The notes under the pieces: generated by a model
Database searches by the model: none
Told to the model about the DNA's origin: nothing
The model's input: only the letters and a program-made list of their open reading frames with translations
Shown here: piece by piece, positions 48,676 to 56,852 of the stretch
Layout: each line of letters begins with the position of its first letter
Position numbering within the stretch: the stretch's first letter is position 1
Assembly: GCA_963825565.1 (NCBI GenBank)
Contig: CAWGTW010000017.1
Location: 1-64,000, forward strand
Source: JBFGCT01 sp963825565
Lineage (GTDB): Bacteria; Actinomycetota; Acidimicrobiia; Acidimicrobiales; Ilumatobacteraceae
Direction: 5' to 3'
Length of the DNA stretch: 64,000 nucleotides
Program-made: the position numbers and the translations under genes

Positions 48676-50925
48676 ATGACCACCGAGCCCGACGACCCCA
48701 CCTCGAACCCGGCGCGCGTCAAGCCGCACCAGCTCGCGATCGTCCTCGGCATCGCGATCGGCCTGTTCACGTTGGTGTCGGGTGCGCTGCCGCACATCAC
48801 CGGATGGGAGAACGACAACGCCATCCATCGCACGGTGTTCGTCAACATCCCCGGCCCGCTGCAGGTCGCGTTCTACACGGTGATCCCGGTGATGCTCGTG
48901 TGGGGCGGGGTGATGTTCGCCAACCGCATGAAGAACTGGGAGCGCGGTGCACCGGCCCAGCGGCGGACGACGCCGAAGAACGCGGCGCAGCGGTTGAAGG
49001 ACTATCGCGCCGGCGTCTACATGCGGACCTTGTTGCGCGACCCGGCCGCCGGCCTGATGCACTCGATGATCTATTTCGGGTTCCTCGTGCTGCTCGGCGT
49101 GACGACCGTGCTCGAGATCGACCACCAACTCCCCGAAGCGCTGAAGTTCCTCCACGGCACGACATACCAGGCGTACGCGTTCGTCGGTGACCTGGCCGGC
49201 CTGGTGTTCCTCGGCGGCATCGTGTGGGCGCTCGTGCGGCGCTACGTCCAGCGCCCGTACCGGATCCGGATCAAGACCAAGCCCGAGCACGCGTGGATCC
49301 TCGGGACGTTCTTCGCCATCGGCGTGACCGGGTTCGGCGCGGAGATGTTCCGCATCGCCGTCGAGGGGCGGCCCGGATACGAGGAGTGGAGCTTCGTCGG
49401 CTACCCGCTGTCGCAGCTCGTCGACGGCTGGTCGGTCTCGACGCTGGAGACGTGGCACCAGTGGATGTGGGTCGGCCACGTCGCCGCCTTCGTCGCGTTC
49501 CTCGCGCTGCTGCCCCTGACGATGCTGCGGCACATGTTCACTTCCCCACTGAACATGTACCTGAAGGACAAGGACCGCCCGAAGGGTGCGATGCGCCCGA
49601 TGGTCAACCTGATGGAGACCGAACTCGAGAGCTTCGGTGCGTCGACGGTCGAGGACTTCACGTGGAAGCAGCTGCTCGACCTCGACGCCTGCACGATGTG
49701 CGGCCGGTGCACGAGCGTCTGCCCGGCGCACGCCACCGGCAAGCCGCTCGACCCGCGCGAGATCGTGCTCAAGGCCGGCGAGGTGATGGCGGCGACCGGC
49801 ACCCCTGCGGTGACGCCGCCGATCGGGGTCGACGCCGAGATCACCGTCAGCGCCGACTCCCTGTTCGAGCGGATCACCGCTGAGGAACTGTGGGCGTGCA
49901 CGACGTGCAAGGCGTGCGACGAGATCTGTCCGGTCAACATCGAGATCACCGACAAGATCTTCGACATGCGGCGGTACCTGTCGCTGATGGAGTCGAACTT
50001 CCCCGCCGAGCTGGGCAACGCCTACCGGGCGATGGAGAACCAGGGCAACCCGTGGGGCATGAACCAGGGCGAGCGAGGCGATTGGGCCGATGGCATCGAC
50101 GGCGTGACGATCGTCGATCCCGGCGAGGCGCTCCGGTCGGAATACCTCTATTGGGTCGGGTGCGCCGGATCGTTCGACGACAAGAACAGAAAGGTCACCC
50201 AGGCGATGGCCAAGCTGCTTCGCCGCGCCGGGATCGACGTCGCGATCCTCGGGCCGTCGGAGATGTGCACCGGCGACTCCGCCCGTCGGTCGGGCAACGA
50301 GTACCTGTTCCAGATGCTCGCCCAGCCGAACGTCGAAATGCTCAACGAGATGGGCGTCAAGAAGATCATCACCCAGTGCCCGCACTGCTTCAACACGCTG
50401 CTCAACGAGTACCCGCAGATCGGCGGGCACTACGAGGTCGTGCATCACACCCAGTTGCTCGAGCAGCTGATCGACACCGGGCTCCTCGACGTCAGCCAAG
50501 CGACGCTCGAGGAGCGGATCACGTATCACGACTCGTGCTATCTCGGCCGGCACAACGACGTGTACCTCGCGCCGCGCAAGGTCGTCGGGTCGATCAAGGG
50601 GATCGAGGTCGTCGAGATGCCGCGCAACGGCACCAAGGGGATGTGCTGCGGTGCCGGCGGTGCGCGGATGTGGATGGAAGAGAACGTCGGGACCAAGGTC
50701 AACGACGAGCGGGCAGCGGAGGCGCTGTCGACCGGCGCGAGCCGCGTGGCGACGGCGTGCCCGTTCTGCTACATCATGCTCGACGACGGCGTGAAGGGCG
50801 CCGGCGTCGAGGAGGACGAGGTGCGCGTCGCCGACATCTCGATCCACCTCCTCGAGGCGATCGAGGCCGGCGAGGCGAAGCTGGCCGAGCTCGACGCGCC
50901 GCTCAGCCCCTCCGCCGGCGACTGA
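48676..50925 (+). CDS. Heterodisulfide reductase-like Fe-S oxidoreductase
   Basis: A 749-residue membrane protein. The N-terminal 290 residues hold about five helices with His, like the gamma subunit of nitrate reductase. Two [4Fe-4S] ferredoxin motifs follow: CTMCGRCTSVCP (about 339) and CTTCKACDEICP (about 409). Two CCG domains come next (CPHCFNTLL, YHDSCYLGRHND, GMCCGAGGARMW, ACPFCYIML). It fuses HdrE-like and HdrD-like parts and probably passes electrons between the quinone pool and a soluble donor. ATG 48676. Partner unknown. Confidence 0.85.
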   Translation: MTTEPDDPTSNPARVKPHQLAIVLGIAIGLFTLVSGALPHITGWENDNAIHRTVFVNIPGPLQVAFYTVIPVMLVWGGVMFANRMKNWERGAPAQRRTTPKNAAQRLKDYRAGVYMRTLLRDPAAGLMHSMIYFGFLVLLGVTTVLEIDHQLPEALKFLHGTTYQAYAFVGDLAGLVFLGGIVWALVRRYVQRPYRIRIKTKPEHAWILGTFFAIGVTGFGAEMFRIAVEGRPGYEEWSFVGYPLSQLVDGWSVSTLETWHQWMWVGHVAAFVAFLALLPLTMLRHMFTSPLNMYLKDKDRPKGAMRPMVNLMETELESFGASTVEDFTWKQLLDLDACTMCGRCTSVCPAHATGKPLDPREIVLKAGEVMAATGTPAVTPPIGVDAEITVSADSLFERITAEELWACTTCKACDEICPVNIEITDKIFDMRRYLSLMESNFPAELGNAYRAMENQGNPWGMNQGERGDWADGIDGVTIVDPGEALRSEYLYWVGCAGSFDDKNRKVTQAMAKLLRRAGIDVAILGPSEMCTGDSARRSGNEYLFQMLAQPNVEMLNEMGVKKIITQCPHCFNTLLNEYPQIGGHYEVVHHTQLLEQLIDTGLLDVSQATLEERITYHDSCYLGRHNDVYLAPRKVVGSIKGIEVVEMPRNGTKGMCCGAGGARMWMEENVGTKVNDERAAEALSTGASRVATACPFCYIMLDDGVKGAGVEEDEVRVADISIHLLEAIEAGEAKLAELDAPLSPSAGD

Positions 50926-50958
50926 CGAGATGCCGCGCCGGTTCGAGCCGCCGGAACG

Positions 50959-52686
50959 TCAGCGCTCGGTCCAGTCGACGTAGTCGATGCCGTGGTCGAT
51001 GACGTACCGGTCGGCGGCCGCGCCCACCGATGAGTAGTACCGCTCGACACCGATCACGTCGTACAACCCGTACTGCCGGAGCCGGTCTTTCACCGGCCCC
51101 TTGAGTTCGGCGAACCCGAACTCGATGCCCCGGCTGTGGAGGTCGGGGATCAGTCGCTCGAGCATCGCCGCGGCGCTGGTGTCGATGTCGGTGATCGGCT
51201 CGGCGGCGACGACGAATCGCCGCACCTGCGTCGGTGAGCGGCGCAGCACCTCGTTGACGCGGCGTTCGAAGTGGTCGGCGTTGGCGAAGAACAGCGGCGC
51301 ATCGAACCGGAACAGCACGAGTCCGGGGATCGTTGTCGCCTCGGGATGCCGGCTGACGTCGTGATAGCCCATCCGCTGGTCGATCCGGCCGAGCACCGCG
51401 TCGTACGGCCGCCAGACCTTGCGGACGAAGTTGACCAGCGACAGCACGACTGCGACGAGGATCCCGTACAGGACGCCGAGCGTGACGACGCCGACCGTCG
51501 CGGCGAGCGCCAGCCAGAACTCGCTGCGCCGGGCGTGGTACAGCCAGCGCACGGTGTCGAGGTCGAACAGTGCCAGCGCCGCGGCGATGACGATCGCCGC
51601 GAGCGCCGTCGTCGGGAGCAGCGCGATGACGCCGCTGGCGCCCAGCAGGAGGACGAGCACGAGCCCGGCGCTGATCACGCCGACCAGTTGGGTGTTCCCG
51701 CCGCTGGCGAACGCGATCGTCGTGCGGCTCGTGCTGGCGCTCACCGGGAAGCCCTGGAACGCACCGGCTGCGAGGTTCGACGCGCCGAGCGCCATGATCT
51801 CGCGATTGGGGTCGACACGTTCGCCCGTACGGTTGGCGAAGCCTCGAGACAGGGCGGTCGTGTCCGACAGCGTGACCCAGGCGAGGCCGATCGATGCGAG
51901 GAACAGCGGCGGCAGCGACCCGGCGCCGATGCTCGGCCACCGGGGCGTCGGGAAGCCGCTCGGGAGTGCGCCGACCACCGCCACTCCGTCCTCGTCGAGA
52001 CCGAAAGCCCAGACCGCGAGGATCGAGCCGGCGACGGCGATCAGCACCCCCGGCACCGCAGGCATGAACCTCGACAGGAGAAGGACCACCCCGAGCACCG
52101 CCAGTCCGAGGGCGAGCGTGACCGGCTCGACGAGGCCGTCGGCGATGCCGTCGACGAACTCGCCGAGCTGCCGGTAGGGGGAGGTCGCCGTCGTCGAGAA
52201 CCCTGCGAGCTTGGCCAGCTGGCTGACGATCATCACGACCGCCAGGCCGTTGAGGTAGCCGAGCTCGACCGGCCGCGAGAGCAACTCGGCGATCGACCCG
52301 AGCCGGCTGAGGCCGGCGAGCACGCACAACGCGCCGGTCATCAGCGCCAGGACGCCAGCCGCGGCGATCGCCGTCGCCGGGTCGCCGTCGCTGATGACGA
52401 GGGCGAGCGCCGCGGCGATCAGCGGCGCCAGCGACGAGTCCGGCCCGAGCAGCAACCGTCGGGACGGGCCGAACAGTGCGTACGCCAGCAGGGCGGTGAC
52501 GGTCGTGTACAACCCGGTGACGGCGGGGACGCCGGCGAGCTGTGCGTACGCCATGCCGTGGGGCACCATCAGCGCGGTCACCGCGATCCCCGCGACGACG
52601 TCGCCGCGCAGGAGGTCGCGGTGGTAGTTGCGGACGAGACGAACCCCGGGCACCCGACCGAGCGAGCGTCGAAGATCGATCCCCAT
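50959..52686 (-). CDS. SulP-family anion transporter with STAS domain
   Basis: A 575-residue transporter. The membrane domain starts LLRGDVVAGIAVTALMVPHGMAYAQLAGVP in pieces and contains about 12 helices with FPVSASTSRTTIAFASGGNTQ. A C-terminal STAS domain has VVAAEPITDIDTSAAAMLE. The substrate (sulfate, bicarbonate or other anion) is not clear. ATG 52686. Convergent with the HdrD-like gene, with 33 bases between. Confidence 0.9.
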   Translation of the reverse strand: MGIDLRRSLGRVPGVRLVRNYHRDLLRGDVVAGIAVTALMVPHGMAYAQLAGVPAVTGLYTTVTALLAYALFGPSRRLLLGPDSSLAPLIAAALALVISDGDPATAIAAAGVLALMTGALCVLAGLSRLGSIAELLSRPVELGYLNGLAVVMIVSQLAKLAGFSTTATSPYRQLGEFVDGIADGLVEPVTLALGLAVLGVVLLLSRFMPAVPGVLIAVAGSILAVWAFGLDEDGVAVVGALPSGFPTPRWPSIGAGSLPPLFLASIGLAWVTLSDTTALSRGFANRTGERVDPNREIMALGASNLAAGAFQGFPVSASTSRTTIAFASGGNTQLVGVISAGLVLVLLLGASGVIALLPTTALAAIVIAAALALFDLDTVRWLYHARRSEFWLALAATVGVVTLGVLYGILVAVVLSLVNFVRKVWRPYDAVLGRIDQRMGYHDVSRHPEATTIPGLVLFRFDAPLFFANADHFERRVNEVLRRSPTQVRRFVVAAEPITDIDTSAAAMLERLIPDLHSRGIEFGFAELKGPVKDRLRQYGLYDVIGVERYYSSVGAAADRYVIDHGIDYVDWTER

Positions 52687-52768
52687 CGTGGCGCAGTCTC
52701 TCACTGCCGAGGGCCGCGAGTTCCGGTCGGTGCGGTCGTGCCGGTCGGCGGCGGTCGGCCGATGCGGT

Positions 52769-53266
52769 TCAGACCGACGAGAGCAGCTGCTCGGCGATGC
52801 GGCCCGACCACTCCGTGATCTCCTCCCAGTCGCGGAAGTCACCTTCGGGGGCGCGCACCGCGGCGGCGACGAGCCACTCGCCGACGCCGAGTCGTTCGCG
52901 GTCGAGCATGCCGCAGAAGACGTGGTGGTCGACCGCCGGCGTGTCCAGATCGAGACCGGCGACCTCGGTCGACGGGTCGGCGTCCGAGCCGAGTGGGCCG
53001 GAGCTGAACAGCCAGGTGCGGTGCGGGTTGAGCTGGTCGCCGTACAGCTTGAGGAACCGCCGCGCCGCCTTGATCCACGATCCGGCGTAGATCGCGCTCC
53101 CGAGCACGACGGCATCGCGTGGCCCGAGCCGGAGATCGGCGGGTGGGTCGGGGGTCAACTCGATGACCGAGACGCACAGATCGTGGGCGCGCAACGCCTC
53201 GGCGATCGCCTCGGCGATCTCGGTCGTCGAGCCGTGACGGCTGGCGACGATCACGTGCACCTTCAT
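52769..53266 (-). CDS. Flavodoxin-domain protein (HemG-like)
   Basis: A 165-residue flavodoxin fold. FMN loop VIVASRHGSTTEIAEAIAEA, then VVLGSAIYAGSWIKAARRF, as in menaquinone-dependent protoporphyrinogen dehydrogenase and related flavodoxins. The role is not certain; no heme genes are adjacent. ATG 53266. 82 bases upstream of the SulP gene. Confidence 0.8.
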   Translation of the reverse strand: MKVHVIVASRHGSTTEIAEAIAEALRAHDLCVSVIELTPDPPADLRLGPRDAVVLGSAIYAGSWIKAARRFLKLYGDQLNPHRTWLFSSGPLGSDADPSTEVAGLDLDTPAVDHHVFCGMLDRERLGVGEWLVAAAVRAPEGDFRDWEEITEWSGRIAEQLLSSV

Positions 53267-53409
53267 CTGGATCACCTCGATTCGTCCGACCTCCGGATCG
53301 ACCCTCTCGGATCGACACTGGATCGATGGGTCCATCGTCGGGATCGCGGCATCGATCGGACAGGGCCGAACGGCCCGCGCGACTGGTCATCCTGGGTACC
53401 GTCTCGCCC

Positions 53410-53981
53410 GTGTACGAGACGCCGGGGGAGCGGTCGAAGGAGGTCGAGCCGACCGGACGGCGTCACCGCCTGGCACCGCGACCGTGGCTGCCACCCGCCA
53501 GCGACGACCTGGTGGCCGATCTCGCCGGACGGGTCGCATCGCTGGACGCGACCGGCGTGGATCGGTGGTTGCACGCGGCGGTCTCGGCCAACTCGGTGAC
53601 CCACGAGCGCGACTGCGTCAACCTCAACCCGGCGACGAACGTGATGAACCCGCGCGCCGAGGCCCTCCTCGCATCTGGGCTCGGCACGCGTCCGTCGCTG
53701 GGCTACCCCGGCGACAAGTACGAGATGGGGCTGGAGGCGATCGAGCAGATCGAGGTGATCGCCGCCGAGCTTGCCGCCGCGGTGTTCGGTGCCTCCTACG
53801 CAGAGGTGCGGGTGCCGTCGGGCGCGATCGCCAACGGGGGATGACCACCGGTGAGATGCCCGAGCTGGCCGCGCTGATCGCCCGCGCGTGGAACGCCGCC
53901 GACCCGGAGCCGGTCGCCGGCGACGTGGCCCGCTTTCGCCGCCGCTTCACCGACCTGCACTTCGTCCGCACGGCGCCCTGA
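53410..53981 (+). pseudogene. glyA: Serine hydroxymethyltransferase, internal deletion
   Basis: From GTG 53410 the N-terminal part gives NLNPATNVMNPRAEALLAS, GYPGDKYEMGLEAIEQIE and VRVPSGAIAN. It stops at 53842 where the next residues should be the central PLP domain. In another frame from ATG 53841 comes TTGEMPELAALIARAW and FRRRFTDLHFV, the family's C-terminus. About 250-300 middle residues, with the PLP Lys, are missing. It cannot be an active enzyme. A real deletion or an assembly collapse. The following 188 bases (53982-54169) hold no gene. Confidence 0.75.
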
Positions 53982-54169
53982 CGCTCATCGCGCGTTCGGA
54001 GCGGGGTGAGGGGGCCGTGCGGACGGACCGGCGGTCGATGTCGCCGAGGTTCGGTTGTCAAGGAGCGGTCGGTCTCGTCACGATCGTGAGCGGACGGTGG
54101 ACCCGAACCATGCCGTGCGTGCCGGGCGGGGGTGTGCGCTTCCGCTGGCCCGGTGTTGGTTCGGCTCGA

Positions 54170-55390
54170 TCAGGCCACCTTCTTCGTGTCGTGTCGGGGG
54201 AGTTCGCTCTGGAGGGTCTGGCCCGCCGGGCCGGCGAAGATCAGGTGGGTCGGCTCGCCACGCAGTCTCCAGCCACCATCGTGCAGGGCGTGATGATGGT
54301 GGTGGCACAACAAGACCAGCTCGTCGAGGTTGGTGAGCCCGCCCCGGGCTGCGAACTCTCGGAGGTGATGCGCCTCGCACCACCCGGGTGGCCGGTCGCA
54401 TCCCGGATGCCGGCACCCGCGGTCGCGGGCGACCAGTGCGAGGTACTGCTGGGGTGACGCGGTGCGCCGACCGCGCCCGAAGTTCAACACGGCGCCGTCC
54501 TGATCGGCGACGTATCGGTGGATCGCCGCGTCGCAGCAGAGCTGGTCGATCTCGGCCGAGGTGACCAGCTCACCGGAGGCGTCGGTGCCGATTCGGGAGC
54601 GGGACTCGAGCTGATCGAGCGTCATCGTGACGATGATGCGGGGGACGTTCCGGCCGCCGGCGACCTCGCCGCGGTTGAAGGCATCGGCCAACTCGCCGAG
54701 CGCGTCGACCCTCCGCTGGCCGCGGCTACGACCGGATCCGTCGAGTCGTTGCTGTTCGATGAGATGGGTGAGCGCGGCGCGCAGCCCCCGGGCGACCTCG
54801 GTGGGGATGTCACCCTTGACGTGCTCCATCCCGTCGCCGAGCGGGCGAAACGTCAGCGTCCGACCGTGTCGGGCATCGGCGCGTCGTTCGTGGTCGTCGG
54901 CCGGGTTGGCCGCCGCCTTCCAGTGCTCGATGTCGCGTTGTACGGCCGCCGGCGTGCGGCCCGCGAGCTCGCCGATCAAGGGCGTGGCCACGTCGGCGAA
55001 CCCGTCGTCGGTGATCGCCGGGATCACCTTGGCCGCCGCTGCCGGGGACAACTCGCCCGAGCGCACGGCGTCGCCGAGCGCAGGCACCGCCTCGAACGCC
55101 CGACCGAGCTCGACGGCGTTCCGCACCCGACCGGGTGCCATCCCGCTCGTCCGCGACAGCCAGGCCGCCATCGATGTCGAGCCGGAGGCCCTCCAGGCCT
55201 TGGAGCGATCGACCACGGCGGCCAGCCGGGCGAACTCACCCTCCAACCGATCGATCGCCCGGCGCACGCCCAGCAGCACCAGGGCTGCCTCGTCGGCTCC
55301 GAGTGAATCCGGCAGTACCCGGGTGAGCGCATCGACCGCGGCCTCGAGCGTGTCACTCACCCGGTCTCCGGCGATCGCGGCCGAACTCAT
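54170..55390 (-). CDS. DUF222/HNH endonuclease-domain protein
   Basis: A 406-residue protein of the actinobacterial DUF222 plus HNH family (REP13E12 repeat proteins in mycobacteria). The helical DUF222 part ends in VTSAEIDQLCCDAAI. The HNH part has CRHPGCDRPPGWCEAHHL and LVLLCHHHHHALHDGGW, with all zinc Cys and His residues. These are multi-copy in many genomes and possibly mobile; target unknown. ATG 55390. Confidence 0.85.
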   Translation of the reverse strand: MSSAAIAGDRVSDTLEAAVDALTRVLPDSLGADEAALVLLGVRRAIDRLEGEFARLAAVVDRSKAWRASGSTSMAAWLSRTSGMAPGRVRNAVELGRAFEAVPALGDAVRSGELSPAAAAKVIPAITDDGFADVATPLIGELAGRTPAAVQRDIEHWKAAANPADDHERRADARHGRTLTFRPLGDGMEHVKGDIPTEVARGLRAALTHLIEQQRLDGSGRSRGQRRVDALGELADAFNRGEVAGGRNVPRIIVTMTLDQLESRSRIGTDASGELVTSAEIDQLCCDAAIHRYVADQDGAVLNFGRGRRTASPQQYLALVARDRGCRHPGCDRPPGWCEAHHLREFAARGGLTNLDELVLLCHHHHHALHDGGWRLRGEPTHLIFAGPAGQTLQSELPRHDTKKVA

Positions 55391-55537
55391 GTGGTCATGG
55401 TAACAAACTGATGTTCGCCTCACAACACAATGTTAGTAACTATGTTCGACTGCTTCGGTAACTCGACCGGCCCGCACGGCTCCGCGCAGCCGTCCGTCGC
55501 ACACGTCGCGGTCGCTCTCGTGGCGACGTGGTTCGGC

Positions 55538-56086
55538 TCACGCCGTGGTCAGCGACGGCAACGGCGTCATGCAGAGCGCACAGATCGGGGAGTTGGCCGC
55601 GCTCAACCCCGGGCAGTTCGGGCATTGCCGCTGGATGCCGATCGCCAGGCCGTCGGTCGCGACGCAGGCCGGTTCGTCCGGGCGGAAGAGCCACGTGTCG
55701 TCTCCGAAGGCGATCTCGAGGAGCAGGTCGGGTCGGAGCTGGATCGTCACCTGGGCGACACTCGATTCCCACCGCGCGCCGCTGGCCGTCGTCAGCACGG
55801 TCCTGAAGGGATAGTGCGACAGCGTCGCTCGCTCGTCGGTGCCATCGTTTCGGACCAGCATCCCGGTGAGCTCGGTCGGGGGCCGTTGCTGCAACTGGGC
55901 GATCGCATCGTCGGCGGCCTTCTTGGTCTTGTTCGGTAGCAGTGCGACATGAAGGAGTGCGATCGGCCAGATGGCGAACCCGTACACGAACCAGAGCAGC
56001 GTTGATCCGTAGCCCTTCCCGCGTGCGATGTTCGAGATCGCCAGCCCCATCAAGAGGCCGGTCGTCAACCCCAGCACGATCACCAT
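55538..56086 (-). CDS. Membrane protein with C-terminal zinc ribbon
   Basis: A 182-residue protein with helices at about residues 1-18 and 30-50, a cytoplasmic beta-rich domain and a C-terminal CPNC...CALC pair spaced as a zinc ribbon. ATG 56086 has GGAGG six bases upstream, so it was chosen over an ATG 30 bases earlier. Function unknown. Confidence 0.6.
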   Translation of the reverse strand: MVIVLGLTTGLLMGLAISNIARGKGYGSTLLWFVYGFAIWPIALLHVALLPNKTKKAADDAIAQLQQRPPTELTGMLVRNDGTDERATLSHYPFRTVLTTASGARWESSVAQVTIQLRPDLLLEIAFGDDTWLFRPDEPACVATDGLAIGIQRQCPNCPGLSAANSPICALCMTPLPSLTTA

Positions 56087-56228
56087 CGGACCCCTCCCCG
56101 TCTCGCTCGGCGGCATCGATTGCGGTGCTCGTCTGCACCGTCGCGCGCCACCGGTCGTCTGGCCAGTGCCAGAGGGCTCTTCTTCGCCTGTGCGGCCGGT
56201 CGGGTGGCGCGCCCGAGTGGGCGCCGTG

Positions 56229-56795
56229 TCAGAAGTTCTCGAAGTAGCGGCTCGGGGTCGGGCCGCGTTGGCCCTGGTACTTGGAGCCCTTGGCGCCCGA
56301 TCCGTAGGGTCGGTCGGCCGGGGTGGTCATCTGCATGAAGCTGACCTGGCCGATTTTCATCCCGGGGTAGAGCGTGATCGGGAGGCTGGCGACGTTGGCC
56401 AACTCGAGCGTGACGTGCCCGTCGAAGCCGGCATCGATGAAGCCGGCGGTCGAGTGGATCAGCAGGCCGAGACGGCCGAGGCTGGACTTTCCCTCGATGC
56501 GGGCGACCAGGTCGTCCGGGACGGCGATTCGCTCGAGCGTCGAGCCGAGCACGAACTCCCCGGGGTGCAGCATGAACGGGTCGCCGCCGCCGACGGGCAC
56601 CTCGATCGGCTCGGTCAGGTTGGCCATGTCGAGCTTGACGTCGATCACGCCGGCGGTGTGGTTGCGGAACACGCGGAACAGGTTGGAGATGCGCACGTCG
56701 ATCGACGACGGTTGGATCAGCGACTCGTCGAGCGGGTCGATCACGATCCGTCCGGCGGCGAGCTGCTCACGAATGCTCCGGTCGGACAGGATCAC
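56229..56795 (-). CDS. dcd: dCTP deaminase
   Basis: A 188-residue enzyme. It has ILSDRSIREQLAAGRIVI at the start, IQPSSIDVRI, the catalytic region EGKSSLGRLGLLIHSTAGFI and FDGHVTLELAN. It turns dCTP to dUTP; actinobacterial forms can be bifunctional and give dUMP, which this sequence does not decide. Starts at GTG 56795, divergent from the ABC permease gene. Confidence 0.95.
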   Translation of the reverse strand: MILSDRSIREQLAAGRIVIDPLDESLIQPSSIDVRISNLFRVFRNHTAGVIDVKLDMANLTEPIEVPVGGGDPFMLHPGEFVLGSTLERIAVPDDLVARIEGKSSLGRLGLLIHSTAGFIDAGFDGHVTLELANVASLPITLYPGMKIGQVSFMQMTTPADRPYGSGAKGSKYQGQRGPTPSRYFENF

Positions 56796-56852
56796 GGTCT
56801 CGCACGCTACCGAATGTAGGAGGCTGCGAACCGAACGTGTGAGACTGGAAGC

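Noticed and set aside
48439..50847. An 802-codon minus-strand frame opposite the HdrD-like gene
   Set aside because: The plus strand has perfect Fe-S and CCG motifs; the minus product is low-complexity.
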